Notes: generated by a model from the letters alone, not told the origin. A stretch of 64,000 nucleotides of DNA from Nocardioides limicola (GCF_016827675.1 NZ_JAERJA010000006.1:62001-126000), one strand, 5' to 3'; counted from the stretch's first letter, positions 39,384 through 48,382 are shown. Translations and numbers: made by a program.

Positions 39384-40139
39384 ATGGACTCACGCGTACG
39401 CGAATCCTCACCCTCCAACCAACGTGGGCCGGCCAGGCGTCGGTTCACCTACGCCAACGTGGTCTCCACACTGGCCCTGGTCGCTGCCCTCACCGGCGGC
39501 GGCGCTGCAGCCGCCTCGCATCTGACGGTGCGCAGCAACGACATCGTCAAAGGGGCAGTCACCACCCCGAAGATCGCCGGTGGCGCGGTCAAGGCCGGCA
39601 AGATCGGCAAGGGAGCCGTCAAGACCGGCAAGATCGCCAACGGTGCGGTGACCTCCGGCAAGCTCGCCAACAAGGCGGTCACGGCCGACAAGCGCGCCGC
39701 CACCCCCCAGGTGAAGGTGGGGTACACCCCACAGAACCCCGGGGTGACGGTTCCGAACCAGGTCCCCACGCTGGTCTCCTTCAACGTGGAGGAGTTCGAC
39801 ACCGGCAACATGTGGACCGCGTCCCAGGGCAACCGGGTCACGATCAAGCGAGCCGGCACCTACCTGGCGGTTGGCTCGGGGACGTGGCAGAGCGCTCAGG
39901 CTGGCGGCGCTCAGCGCCAACTCTGCGTCATTGTGCGGACGTCGAGCAGTTCGTCCAAGGACTCGGCCTGTCAGCGTGTGGTACCCGCCGTCGCCTGGAC
40001 CCAGTCCCAGCACGTGCCGCTGCTGGTCCAGCTCAACGTCGGTGACTACGTCGTGCTCGAGGCATGGCATGACCGAGGGGAGGATGCCGACCTCTTGACT
40101 CCGCGCCTTGCGGTGCTGTGGCTGGGACCGGCCTCCTGA
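39384..40139 (+). CDS. Decapeptide-repeat surface-type protein, paralog 2
   Basis: A 251-residue paralog of the protein at 22009-22794 with the same order: Arg-rich start, hydrophobic segment YANVVSTLALVAALTGGG, SHLTVRSNDIVKGAVTTPKI, ten-residue repeats (GGAVKAGKI, GKGAVKTGKI, NGAVTSGKL), then the same C-terminal domain (VGYTPQNPGVTVPNQVPTL). ATG at 39384 matches the paralog's start; TTG at 39375 is less likely. Function unknown; probably exported or membrane-anchored. Confidence 0.7.
   Translation: MDSRVRESSPSNQRGPARRRFTYANVVSTLALVAALTGGGAAAASHLTVRSNDIVKGAVTTPKIAGGAVKAGKIGKGAVKTGKIANGAVTSGKLANKAVTADKRAATPQVKVGYTPQNPGVTVPNQVPTLVSFNVEEFDTGNMWTASQGNRVTIKRAGTYLAVGSGTWQSAQAGGAQRQLCVIVRTSSSSSKDSACQRVVPAVAWTQSQHVPLLVQLNVGDYVVLEAWHDRGEDADLLTPRLAVLWLGPAS
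39571..39660 (+). repeat. Three degenerate 30-bp coding repeats
   Basis: Units at 39571, 39601 and 39631 share the frame and pattern of the repeats at 22201-22320 but have diverged from each other. Each encodes one Lys-Ile/Leu-ending decapeptide. Copy number differs from the paralog (three clear units here, four there). Confidence 0.8.
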
Positions 40140-40148
40140 CGAGCAGCC

Positions 40149-40607
40149 TCAGCGACCGCAGCGGTCGGGGCGTTCCCAGGGCCACTCCTCGGCCAGCCAG
40201 GCAGCCACGGCATCGGCCAAGGGGGTGTCCAGGTGTGCCCGGTCGGCGCGGACCCACGACTGGACCACGACATCGTGGTCGGCCGACCCAGTCGGGTACA
40301 GATAGACACAACCGATCACGTCTCCGTACACCGGGTCGAGCACGGTGAACGTATAACCCTTGCTGGCCGCGAAGTCGGCGGCGTGGCGGGTCAGGTCGGC
40401 GAGGTTGGCCTGGAGCGTCATCCCCTCCGGTGGCGGCCAGGAGCCGTCGGGATAGCCCGGGGTGGCACGGATGTGCTCGATGCTGGACATCCACGCCCGA
40501 TGGTCGGACTCGTTGTGCTGTGGCCCCAGCGGCTCGAGACGGAACTGCTCGGTGATCAGCGAGGTCGGCGGCTGGAAGCCGGCGGGCACGAACGTTGCCG
40601 AGATCAT
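40149..40607 (-). CDS. GNAT family acetyltransferase
   Basis: A 152-residue GNAT-like protein: FRLEPLGPQHNESDHRAWMS, then FAASKGYTFTVLDPVYGDVI and GCVYLYPTGSADHDVVVQSW. It lacks a clear R/Q-x-x-G-x-G/A acetyl-CoA loop, so activity is uncertain. Convergent with the repeat-protein gene (10-bp gap) and divergent from the TetR gene. Confidence 0.65.
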   Translation of the reverse strand: MISATFVPAGFQPPTSLITEQFRLEPLGPQHNESDHRAWMSSIEHIRATPGYPDGSWPPPEGMTLQANLADLTRHAADFAASKGYTFTVLDPVYGDVIGCVYLYPTGSADHDVVVQSWVRADRAHLDTPLADAVAAWLAEEWPWERPDRCGR

Positions 40608-40668
40608 GCCCCGACGCTAGCCGAGGCCCGGCCTCTGCGCGATCCGATATACCTGCCGAACGGATCGT

Positions 40669-40694
40669 GACAAGTCAGTGACTGGTAAGTTGTC
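40669..40694. promoter_or_regulatory. Candidate TetR operator before the TetR-patatin operon
   Basis: GACAA (40669-40673) and TTGTC (40690-40694) bracket the 9-bp palindrome CAGTGACTG (40676-40684). It ends 4 bp before the TetR start. A separate inverted repeat GATCCG/CGGATC (40641-40666) lies directly upstream. Autoregulation is inferred from position. Confidence 0.45.
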
Positions 40695-40697
40695 CGG

Positions 40698-41279
40698 GTG
40701 ACCATGACCCAGAGCGCGCGGCGAGCCACCACGCGTGCGGCCCTGCTCGCAGCGACCATCGACAGCCTGCTCGCCCAGGGCGTGGCCGGCACCAGCACCC
40801 GCGGGGTGGCCGAGCGGGCGGGTGTCAGCCAGGGGGCGCTGCAGCATCACTTCCCCAACAAGGCGCAACTCGTCGAGGCTGCCCTGTCGGCCTCCTTGGT
40901 GACGTCGCTGGAGCAGCTGCTCGCGCCGCCGTACGACGCCTCGTCAGCACCTGCCCGGGCTGCGGAACTGCTCGATCGGCTGTGGCACTTCCACCGCCTG
41001 CCACTCTTCGGTGCGGTCTTCGAGATGCTGGCCCTGGCGCAGCAGGACCCCGTGACCGCGGAGCGCACTGCAGGCACCCTTGATGCGCTGCTGGCCCGGA
41101 TCGAGGATGCGGCAGCAGCGGTGCTGCCGGACGACCCGACCCGACGGACCCGTATCCGGCTGGCGGTCGCAGCAGTCCGCGGTGCCGCCGCTGTGGAGAC
41201 CATCCCCGGCGCCGGGGGCTCCGACTGGGACCTGATCCGTCGCGGGCTCATCGACGTACTGATCGGGGAGGCCCGGTGA
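40698..41279 (+). CDS. TetR family transcriptional regulator
   Basis: A 193-residue TetR protein: HTH ALLAATIDSLLAQGVAGTST and VSQGALQHHFPNKAQLVEAA. The start is GTG 40698 or ATG 40704. Its stop overlaps the patatin gene start (GTGA), so the two form an operon that it probably controls through the upstream palindromes. Inducer unknown. Confidence 0.88.
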   Translation: MTMTQSARRATTRAALLAATIDSLLAQGVAGTSTRGVAERAGVSQGALQHHFPNKAQLVEAALSASLVTSLEQLLAPPYDASSAPARAAELLDRLWHFHRLPLFGAVFEMLALAQQDPVTAERTAGTLDALLARIEDAAAAVLPDDPTRRTRIRLAVAAVRGAAAVETIPGAGGSDWDLIRRGLIDVLIGEAR

Positions 41280-42217
41280 CCGCCGCGTCCGTTCTCGACG
41301 TGCTCATCGCTCGCCGCGAGCACGGCAGCCGGCCGGGGGCGCGGCGTGACGACTTCCGGCTGGCCCTCGCGATCGAGGGCGGCGGCAACCGGGCGGCGTA
41401 CTCCGCCGGGATGGCGATCGCGCTGGCCGAGGCCGACCTCATCGACTGCCTGGACGACGTCTTCGGGACCTCCGGAGGCGCCCTGAACGGGGCCTGGCTG
41501 CTGACCGGCGAGGGCGAACGTTGGTTGCCCTCGTGGGCGTGGCCGGAAGTCGCCGCGGCCGGAGTCACCGACCCCCGCCGGCTGCTTCGCGGCGGACCGC
41601 TGGTCGACCTGCGCCGTCTCGTCGAGCACGTCTACGAGCAGGTCACCCCCATGGACTTCGACGCGATCCTCACCAACCCGGTCCGGTTCCACCCGGTGGC
41701 CACCGACGCCCGCACCGGCCACGCCACCGACCTGGCACCGCTGATCGAGGACCGTAGCAGCCTGCAGGCAGCCCTGCGGGCGAGCGCCTGCCTGCCCCTG
41801 CTGGGTGGCCGACCGGTGCACCTGGGTGGGCGCGCGTGGCTTGACGGCGGTCTCGCGGAACCGGTCCCGTACCGCCAGGCCTTGGCCAGCGGCGCCACGC
41901 ACGTGCTGGTGCTCCGCACCCGGCGCGAGGACCAGACCGTGGCACCGTCACGCCTCGAACGGCTCGCCCTGGCGCCGTACTTCCTGGCCCACGGCCGAGG
42001 CGCCGGGCGCAGCCACGCCTCCCGACACCGCGGGTACGCAGCCGACGACCGCCGCCTCGCCACGGGTGCCCCGACCCTGGCCCAGGTCCGCCCCCCGGCC
42101 GGAGCGCCGTCGGTGGCCCGCCTCTCCCGCGACCTCACCGCGATCAGCGAGGCGATCGAGCTCGGTCGTCGCAGCATGCGCTCGTTCCTCGCCGGCACCC
42201 CGGCGCAGCGCCCCTGA
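41276..42217 (+). CDS. Patatin-like phospholipase
   Basis: A 313-residue patatin-fold acyl hydrolase. Oxyanion loop AIEGGGNRAAYSAGMAIALA, nucleophile VFGTSGGALNGAWLL (GTSGG, Ser), and the dyad Asp in WLDGGLAEPVPYR. It would hydrolyse phospholipids or other acyl esters. Co-translated with the TetR regulator. Pieces of a second copy lie at about 49060-49300. Confidence 0.88.
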   Translation: MTAASVLDVLIARREHGSRPGARRDDFRLALAIEGGGNRAAYSAGMAIALAEADLIDCLDDVFGTSGGALNGAWLLTGEGERWLPSWAWPEVAAAGVTDPRRLLRGGPLVDLRRLVEHVYEQVTPMDFDAILTNPVRFHPVATDARTGHATDLAPLIEDRSSLQAALRASACLPLLGGRPVHLGGRAWLDGGLAEPVPYRQALASGATHVLVLRTRREDQTVAPSRLERLALAPYFLAHGRGAGRSHASRHRGYAADDRRLATGAPTLAQVRPPAGAPSVARLSRDLTAISEAIELGRRSMRSFLAGTPAQRP

Positions 42218-42310
42218 GGACCGGCCGACCGGCAGCGTCGAGTGGGGGGTGGGCCGCCCTCCGGTTCGCCCTCGACCCGGAGCGGTGCCAACCGGATGAA
42301 GGCCGCGCTG

Positions 42311-43393
42311 CTATGCCTCCAGCGCCGTGACCACCTTCTCGACGAGGTCGATGCGTTGCAGCACGTCCAGCAGGCCACTGAGCACGAGACGGTCGGCCGT
42401 GCCGCCGCGCGCGGCCAGCGCGTCGACAGCAGCGAACGCCACCTTCAGCGCGAGGGCTTCAGGCAGTCCGGGTGCGCCGTTGTGAGAGGAACCCCGTCGG
42501 GCGAGGACGCCCAGCAGTTCGGCCGGCCACACTTCGTCCCGTAGGCGACTGGTGGCCCACACTGCGGCACGGACGATGTCGGTGCTTGTGCCGACGAAGA
42601 GCGTGCCCCGGCAATCGCCGATCCTCGATCCCGGCCACTCCGGAACGATCTGGGTGTGGGCCGCGAGATCCGTCCACCGTCGGAGCAACTGGCGTGCCGA
42701 GGGCGGTTCCAGGGCACCGTCGATGTCGTGGAACCATCGCTGAGTCGGCTTGCGCGGGCCCAGGTCTCCGAGTAGCCGTACGAGTGTCGTGATCTCGTCG
42801 GCGGGGAACACCCGCGCGGCTTCACGGGCCGGCCCAGCCCACGCGTCGCCGTCGACCACGAGGGAGAGGTCCAGGATCTCTGGAGGTGTCGCCGAGGCGG
42901 CGACCCTTCTCGCGAGGTGGCGCATCTCCTTGATCCGCAGTTGCTCGTCGCCGACCGACTCTAGGTAGGCGATGCACCCGTCGAGGGAGCGCGTCAACGC
43001 CACATCCGCCTGTCCCGCTGCGCAGACCCTTCTCGCCCCTTGCAGTGCCATGGCGAAACGACGATCGTCGTACAACCCGCGGTGCACCACTGCCTCCAGT
43101 GCCGTTGCGGCGGTCGCTGCCGTCCAGGGAAGCCGAAGCTGTGGCAGACGCTCCCACGGAAGACGCTCGCGACCCATCCAGTCGAGCCCAGTGGCCTCCG
43201 GGTCGACAATGACCAAGATGTCTCCCGGCGTCGCGTCCGCCTCGACCAACGCCAGGAGGACGAGCACGGCGGAAAGTCTGGCTTGGGCATCCAGGCGTGG
43301 GTCCGTCACGATGCTCGGCCAGGCGCCCCAGTCCAGCCCCAGCCCGGTGAGCGCGCTGTCGACCACCGCGCGATGGGCCTCCAGATCCGACAC
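42311..43393 (-). CDS. Hypothetical helical protein
   Basis: About 360 residues, Leu/Ala-rich and mostly helical (ARLSAVLVLLALVEADATPG, TALEAVVHRGLYDDRRFAMA, LGVLARRGSSHNGAPGLPEA). No motif that I recognise; no signal peptide or clear membrane span. The GTG at 43393 is the preferred start since upstream residues are low-complexity. Convergent with the patatin gene, same strand as the aldehyde dehydrogenase but separated by 145 bp. The coding frame is supported by length and codon bias only. Confidence 0.55.
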   Translation of the reverse strand: MSDLEAHRAVVDSALTGLGLDWGAWPSIVTDPRLDAQARLSAVLVLLALVEADATPGDILVIVDPEATGLDWMGRERLPWERLPQLRLPWTAATAATALEAVVHRGLYDDRRFAMALQGARRVCAAGQADVALTRSLDGCIAYLESVGDEQLRIKEMRHLARRVAASATPPEILDLSLVVDGDAWAGPAREAARVFPADEITTLVRLLGDLGPRKPTQRWFHDIDGALEPPSARQLLRRWTDLAAHTQIVPEWPGSRIGDCRGTLFVGTSTDIVRAAVWATSRLRDEVWPAELLGVLARRGSSHNGAPGLPEALALKVAFAAVDALAARGGTADRLVLSGLLDVLQRIDLVEKVVTALEA

Positions 43394-43538
43394 GCAGCCG
43401 AGTATGCCCGCTGAACTCTCCTGAACGCTTGATCCCGGTGGCTCGGCCGCGGTGACCGGGTCGCGCACCGTTGCTCGCAGGCGTGTGGATGAACCGGTGG
43501 TCCGTGCCGACGTACGCAGCCGTCCTCGGGACGCGCGA

Positions 43539-45239
43539 TCAGCCGCGTAGCGCGGACGCGAAGATCGCTGGTAGCGACCGCCATCTCGGCCTGGCGGCGA
43601 AGTAGGTGAGCCTGCGCCCGGTCACGGCTGCCGTCCTGTTGGTGACGAACCATGGTGGGCGCGGGCTCATCGTGAGCATTCCTGTCGCGAGGGATCGTGG
43701 CGAGGGTCGGAACGGGCCGCGCACGACGGTCCGTTCCGGGTCCTTGATCAGCAGGGCGTTGTGGGCCACGCCGATACCACTTTGAACGTCGTCGACAGTG
43801 TGACCGGGGAAGGCGCCCCAGCTCGCTCGGGCCGTCAGGAACCCGACGCCGGTCCAGGCGTTGACGGCGACGGTGCCGTAGCGGAGGTTGGCGATCGCGT
43901 TCTCGAAGCGTTGTCCGAGCGTCCGCAGGGTCTTGGGGTGGGCGATGAGGTTCACCCCAAGCGTGCCCGTGAGCCGGTTGTTGGCCAGATCGACGGCTGC
44001 ACCGAGGAAGTCCAGTCCGGTGCCTGGGAGTTCGGTGACTCCCAGCACCGGTGAGAAGTACTCGGTCCGGAAGGCATCCTCGTCGCGGTCGGGTGACAAA
44101 CCCGTCACCAAGTGGCGGCCGACGCCCTGGCCGATCCGATTGTCCTCGGGATAGGACTCCAGCGCGCTGGCGACCCGGACGTCGCTACCCGGGTAGTAGG
44201 CCGTCCGAGTAGGCGCCGCGTCGTATGCCCAGCGGAGTTCGTTCAGGAACTGCTGCTTCTGAGGCCAGTCCGCGCTGAGCACGACGACCTGCGAGGCAAC
44301 GCAGTTGTATCCATTGTTGTGCAGCTTCTGGGTGACGAGGTGCTCGGCCTGGAACCGCAGGTCACGCGCAGACCACTTGCCTGGCAGCACGATTGTTGGC
44401 GATACGCCCCCCAGTTCGCTGGTCATCGGCTTGGTCAACAGCGGGTTGTTCGCCGCCTTCCGCGCAGCCCCCGCCTCGCCGGGACCGAAGACGATTGCAT
44501 CGTGGGTGATGTTGCTGCCGGTCATGTGCACATGGGTCACTGCCGGGTGCTGTGCCAACTCGGTGCCGACGTCGGCACCGCCCCTGACGATGCGGACCAG
44601 ATCCCGGGCGATGAAGGGCGCGAACACTTCCTCGAGCACCGGCAGAAGGCGATCGGTGATCGGGTTGAGCTTCAGAACGACCACACGGTTGTGAGCGAAC
44701 AGCTCGTAGAGGGTGTCCAGCGGTGCGATCGAGAAGATGTTCCCCGCGCCCAGGACGAGGCCCACGCCCCCGGTGAGCTCGGGTGTCTTCTGGGCCAGGC
44801 CCGCGCTGCGATGGACGTCGACGGGGTGCGCTCCCGGTTGGGTCCAGACCTCGACCTCGAATCCGTTGAGCAGCAGCCAGTCGAAGGCGTTGTGCGGCAG
44901 GACATGGACAGCCCTGCGCCCGCCGGGCGCTTCGGTGACCTTGAAGCCGTCGACCGGGCTTCCGCCCCGCTCGAGGGCTTCGAGGCTCGCCATGAGCGCG
45001 CCTGCTCCGGTGAGCACCGGGTACGGGCCGCTGATCCACTCCTCGCCAGCGAGCGGCGAGTCCGGAGCCAACCCCTTGATCTCAAGAGCGATGTCCACCC
45101 ACCTTTTCGCCTGGGCCTCGGTCGCGGCCACCAGTTCGCCCAGGAGCGCGCGGCGGTCACCAAGAGTCAGGGACGCCCAGACCGCCTCCCCCTTCTGCAG
45201 GTCGGCGACCGCCTGGTCGACGTCGCTGTTGCGGGACAT
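43539..45239 (-). CDS. Aldehyde dehydrogenase family protein
   Basis: A 566-residue ALDH. Catalytic Cys in NNGYNCVASQVVVL, general-base Glu in TSELGGVSPTIVL, NAD-binding region GLVLGAGNIFSIAPLD, and the Lys region VVVLKLNP. It is longer than the usual ~480 residues because of a C-terminal extension. Its start overlaps the stop of a GMC-oxidoreductase stub (TGATG). Close to a PucR regulator and an amine oxidase, it may oxidise the aldehyde released from an amine. Confidence 0.82.
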   Translation of the reverse strand: MSRNSDVDQAVADLQKGEAVWASLTLGDRRALLGELVAATEAQAKRWVDIALEIKGLAPDSPLAGEEWISGPYPVLTGAGALMASLEALERGGSPVDGFKVTEAPGGRRAVHVLPHNAFDWLLLNGFEVEVWTQPGAHPVDVHRSAGLAQKTPELTGGVGLVLGAGNIFSIAPLDTLYELFAHNRVVVLKLNPITDRLLPVLEEVFAPFIARDLVRIVRGGADVGTELAQHPAVTHVHMTGSNITHDAIVFGPGEAGAARKAANNPLLTKPMTSELGGVSPTIVLPGKWSARDLRFQAEHLVTQKLHNNGYNCVASQVVVLSADWPQKQQFLNELRWAYDAAPTRTAYYPGSDVRVASALESYPEDNRIGQGVGRHLVTGLSPDRDEDAFRTEYFSPVLGVTELPGTGLDFLGAAVDLANNRLTGTLGVNLIAHPKTLRTLGQRFENAIANLRYGTVAVNAWTGVGFLTARASWGAFPGHTVDDVQSGIGVAHNALLIKDPERTVVRGPFRPSPRSLATGMLTMSPRPPWFVTNRTAAVTGRRLTYFAARPRWRSLPAIFASALRG

Positions 45240-45370
45240 CAGAGCCCTCCGCGCGCGGTGTCCGACGCCGCGGCCTCGAGCAGTGCGACGCTGAACTCAG
45301 GGTCCTCGGTGGGGCGGACGGCAATCACGCTGCCGGCCGAGCCGGCGCCCACAACGATGGAGTCATACAT
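45239..45370 (-). pseudogene. GMC oxidoreductase N-terminal stub
   Basis: A 43-codon frame from ATG 45370: MYDSIVVGAGSAGSVIAVRP and FSVALLEAAAS, the FAD-binding start of GMC oxidoreductases (choline dehydrogenase family), then TARGGL and a stop that overlaps the aldehyde dehydrogenase ATG. The remaining ~480 residues are missing. A deletion seems to have placed the dehydrogenase behind the GMC gene's promoter and start. Confidence 0.7.
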
Positions 45371-45541
45371 GGCTTGAGTTCTCGCAATCTGCAGCGGCCT
45401 GATCTGGACGCCTCCATCGTGATCCCGGTGGCCCCGTTCTGGCGATGGGCCTAGGCCCCCGAAACGGCACCCGCCGATGTGCACAGGCACATTGCTGGTC
45501 GTCCTCATCCGCGACCCGCCGACACGAGTACCGTGTGCGCC

Positions 45542-46720
45542 ATGCCCCGCACGGTGCCTGAGCATGCCCAACCCGAGGCGCTCGCACGCGAACTCCTCCG
45601 GTCCGTCGATGAACTGGCTGAGGAGCTGTGCCATCGCATCCTGGCCGGCGACCATGCCTACGCCGAGGCGACCCAGTTGACCCACGAGCAACTGTTCGGC
45701 GCCTGCAGGGAGAATCTCGTCACGATCCTCCGCCAGGTCGCTGGAGAGGCGCCAGCCGACCTGGAGGCTGCCCGGGCAGCGGGACGCCTGAAGTCCCACC
45801 ATGGCGTACCGCTCGCTGCGCTGCTGCACGCCTACCGGCTGGCCGGACGCCTGGTCTGGGAGCGCATGATGGAACGCGCCTCAGCCGAGGACGCCGAGAC
45901 CCTCCCACAATTGGCCGCCGAGCTCTGGAGCCTGATCGATGAACTCTCCAGCGCGGCGGCCGAGGCGTACGGCCAACAGTCCGCCGAGAGGGCGAGGCGC
46001 GACACGCGGGCCCGCGAACTGCTCCTTCGCTCGCTACTGGACGGCACCTTGGATAACCCTTCTCGGCTGTGGGAAGCCCGGCGAGTCCTGCAGCTGCCCG
46101 AGACAGGTGCGTTCCTCGTCGTGAGCGCGGAAGCCATGGATACCGATCATGAGCCACTCCACGGAGTCGAGGACAGACTCCGCAAGCGGGACGTCAAGTC
46201 AGTGTGGATCACCGAGGTCGAGGCCCAAATCGGTCTGGTCAGCCTCCCTTCCCCACGTCACTTTGACGGGGTACTCCAGCTCCTTACTGAGTTGGCAACT
46301 ACTCGCATCGGCGTGAGCCAGCCGTTCGACACGATCACTGACGCCCACGCCGCCTTTCGCCATGCCCAACTAGCCAGCCGATCCGCACGACCCGGCAGTG
46401 CATCGATGACCTGCTTCGGAGATGCACCGGTCCAGCTTCTGCTCGCGACTCTCCCCGAGTCGAGCCGTCAGCTCGCAGATCAGGTACTCGCCCCCGTCAT
46501 CGCTCTCCCTGATCCTGAGCGGGAAGCCCTGCTCGACACGCTCGATGCGTGGTACTGCAACGGAGGCTCGAGTGCGAAGGTCGCGAGCCAGCTGCACTAC
46601 CACCGCAACACCATCCGCCAGCGGCTCAGGCGCATCGAGGAACTGACCGGGCGCTCTTACAGCAACCCCATCGACTCGGCGGAGTTGTATGTCGCGTTGC
46701 AGGCGCTCCGCCTCTCCTGA
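45542..46720 (+). CDS. PucR/CdaR family regulator
   Basis: A 392-residue regulator. The middle GGDEF-like fold (FLVVSAEAMDTDHEPLHGVE...) is typical of the family, and the C-terminal HTH_30 is WYCNGGSSAKVASQLHYHRN then TIRQRLRRIEELTGRSY. PucR-type proteins often govern purine, amine or aromatic catabolism. It is divergent from the GMC-stub/aldehyde dehydrogenase unit and upstream of an amine oxidase on the same strand, both possible targets. Start at 45542. Confidence 0.85.
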   Translation: MPRTVPEHAQPEALARELLRSVDELAEELCHRILAGDHAYAEATQLTHEQLFGACRENLVTILRQVAGEAPADLEAARAAGRLKSHHGVPLAALLHAYRLAGRLVWERMMERASAEDAETLPQLAAELWSLIDELSSAAAEAYGQQSAERARRDTRARELLLRSLLDGTLDNPSRLWEARRVLQLPETGAFLVVSAEAMDTDHEPLHGVEDRLRKRDVKSVWITEVEAQIGLVSLPSPRHFDGVLQLLTELATTRIGVSQPFDTITDAHAAFRHAQLASRSARPGSASMTCFGDAPVQLLLATLPESSRQLADQVLAPVIALPDPEREALLDTLDAWYCNGGSSAKVASQLHYHRNTIRQRLRRIEELTGRSYSNPIDSAELYVALQALRLS

Positions 46721-46864
46721 CGGGCCCAGTGATCACCCGACCATCTGTGTCGTCAGCGGCGGGGAGCCGATCGTCCGAGAGCCGATGAGGTTGGCTTCGG
46801 TGCGGAACCAAGGGCCGAACAGTGCGCTAGCCTCTTGCACTCCTTACACGATTGGAGTGCGGCG

Positions 46865-48229
46865 ATGGTGGATGTGGTAGTGGTCGGGGCCGGGCTCTCG
46901 GGACTGGTTTGTGCCAGGCGTTTGCGAGAAGCAGGAGCCGAGATCGTCGTCCTAGAGGCGCGCGACCGGGTCGGCGGGCGCGTCGTTAACGAGCCGATCG
47001 CCCCCGGCCAGGTTGTTGAGATGGGCGGGCAGTGGGTGGGACCGAGCCACACCGAGATCCGCCGGGTTGCCGCTGAGGTCGGCGTGGACACGTTCCCCAC
47101 CTACGGTGAAGGCAAGCACCTTTTCGCCCATGCTGGGCGGACCACGCAATTCGGCGGCGACATCCCAGCCAGAATGCCTTTCGGCTTGGTCGACTTCCGG
47201 ATCGCCCAGGCCCGGCTCGAGCGGCTGGCGCGGCACATCGACCTGGGTGATCCGGCGAGCACCCCACGATCGCGCCGCCACGACACGCTCACTGTGGAGA
47301 CCTGGATTCGCCGCCACATGCATACCCGCTCTGGCCGCAACCTGATGAGGCTTATGGTCAAGGCGGTGCTCGCCACCGAGCCGAGCGAGCTGTCGCTTCT
47401 GCATTGGCTGTTCTACATCGCGTCCGGCGGCGGCCTGAACTCACTGGTCCGGGCTGACGGTGGCTACCAGCAGGACCGCTTCGTCGGTGGCTCCCAAGAG
47501 ATCGCCCTACGCCTCGCAGACGACCTGGGCGAACGGGTGCATCTCTCGGCTCCGGTGCGACGGATCGAGCACACACCAGAGGGGGTTCGGGTACACACCG
47601 ACACGACGACGTACGACGCGGACGCCGTCGTCATTGCCGTCCCTCCGCATCTGCTCACCACGATCGAGTTCTGCCCAGCACTGCCAGCCACGCGCAACCA
47701 ACTGTCGGTGCGAATGCCTCCCGGCATGGTGACCAAGTTCGTCGCCGTGTACGACGAACCGTTCTGGCGCGCAACAGGCCTGTCTGGCCAGGCGACCCTC
47801 ACCTCAGGGCCGATCGGCGTCACCTTCGACAACTCTCCACCCGGCGGGAGCCCGGGTGCGTTGGTGGCGTTCGCGCTCGGTGAGGATGCCCGCGCGCTAG
47901 AGAACCTCGATGCAGATGAAAGGCGTGCCGCCGTACTCGAACGGCTGGCTGAGTTGTTCGGGCCGAGCGCCGCTGAGCCGACGCAGTTCCACGAGCGGTG
48001 CTGGGCACGTGAGCAGTGGACTCGCGGCGGCTACGCGGGGATCTTCGGACCGGGTGGCTGGACCTCGTTCGGCAAAATCCTCGGTCGATCGCACGGCCGC
48101 CTGTTCTGGGCCAGCGCCGAGACCGTAGTCCACGCGCACGGGTCGATGGATGCCGCAGTCTCGGCCGGCGAGCGGGCAGCAGTGGAAGCCTTGGCGACCT
48201 GCCTGGCTGAGGTCCCCGCCTCTCGCTGA
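46865..48229 (+). CDS. Flavin monoamine oxidase family protein, copy 2
   Basis: A 454-residue FAD amine oxidase, paralogous to the one at 36202: VVVVGAGLSGLVCARRLREA, EARDRVGGRVVNEP, LHWLFYIASGG, QDRFVGGSQEIALRLADDLG. The C-terminal FAD/substrate motif is altered: instead of WxGYMEGA it reads HAHGSMDAAVSAGERAA, so the aromatic-cage Tyr is absent; and TRGGYAGI lacks the Cys seen in copy 1. Substrate range probably differs, or activity is reduced. Start at 46865; the upstream frame to 46835 is not family-like. Confidence 0.82.
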   Translation: MVDVVVVGAGLSGLVCARRLREAGAEIVVLEARDRVGGRVVNEPIAPGQVVEMGGQWVGPSHTEIRRVAAEVGVDTFPTYGEGKHLFAHAGRTTQFGGDIPARMPFGLVDFRIAQARLERLARHIDLGDPASTPRSRRHDTLTVETWIRRHMHTRSGRNLMRLMVKAVLATEPSELSLLHWLFYIASGGGLNSLVRADGGYQQDRFVGGSQEIALRLADDLGERVHLSAPVRRIEHTPEGVRVHTDTTTYDADAVVIAVPPHLLTTIEFCPALPATRNQLSVRMPPGMVTKFVAVYDEPFWRATGLSGQATLTSGPIGVTFDNSPPGGSPGALVAFALGEDARALENLDADERRAAVLERLAELFGPSAAEPTQFHERCWAREQWTRGGYAGIFGPGGWTSFGKILGRSHGRLFWASAETVVHAHGSMDAAVSAGERAAVEALATCLAEVPASR

Positions 48230-48362
48230 GGGTGTGAGCGACCCCCTCGGGGATGCACTCCGGGGTTGGGTTCACCGGCAACGATGCTTCGAGAACCGTT
48301 GAACTCCAAGGGTGCAGACGGTGGCCTACTGGTGGGTACGCTGTAATGATTCCAAAGAAGGG

Positions 48363-48382
48363 CCCGCCATTCCTACGGCGGG
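48363..48382. terminator. Hairpin in the 48230-48485 gap
   Basis: CCCGCC (48363-48368) and GGCGGG (48377-48382) with an 8-base loop, preceded by an A-rich run. It may end the amine oxidase transcript. The rest of this 256-bp gap shows nothing else, apart from the leader of the following gene. Confidence 0.4.

Noticed and set aside
40153-40167. CGACCGC/GCGGTCG palindrome as a terminator after repeat-protein gene 2
   Set aside because: The arms leave a one-base loop and it overlaps the end of the convergent acetyltransferase gene; not a convincing hairpin.
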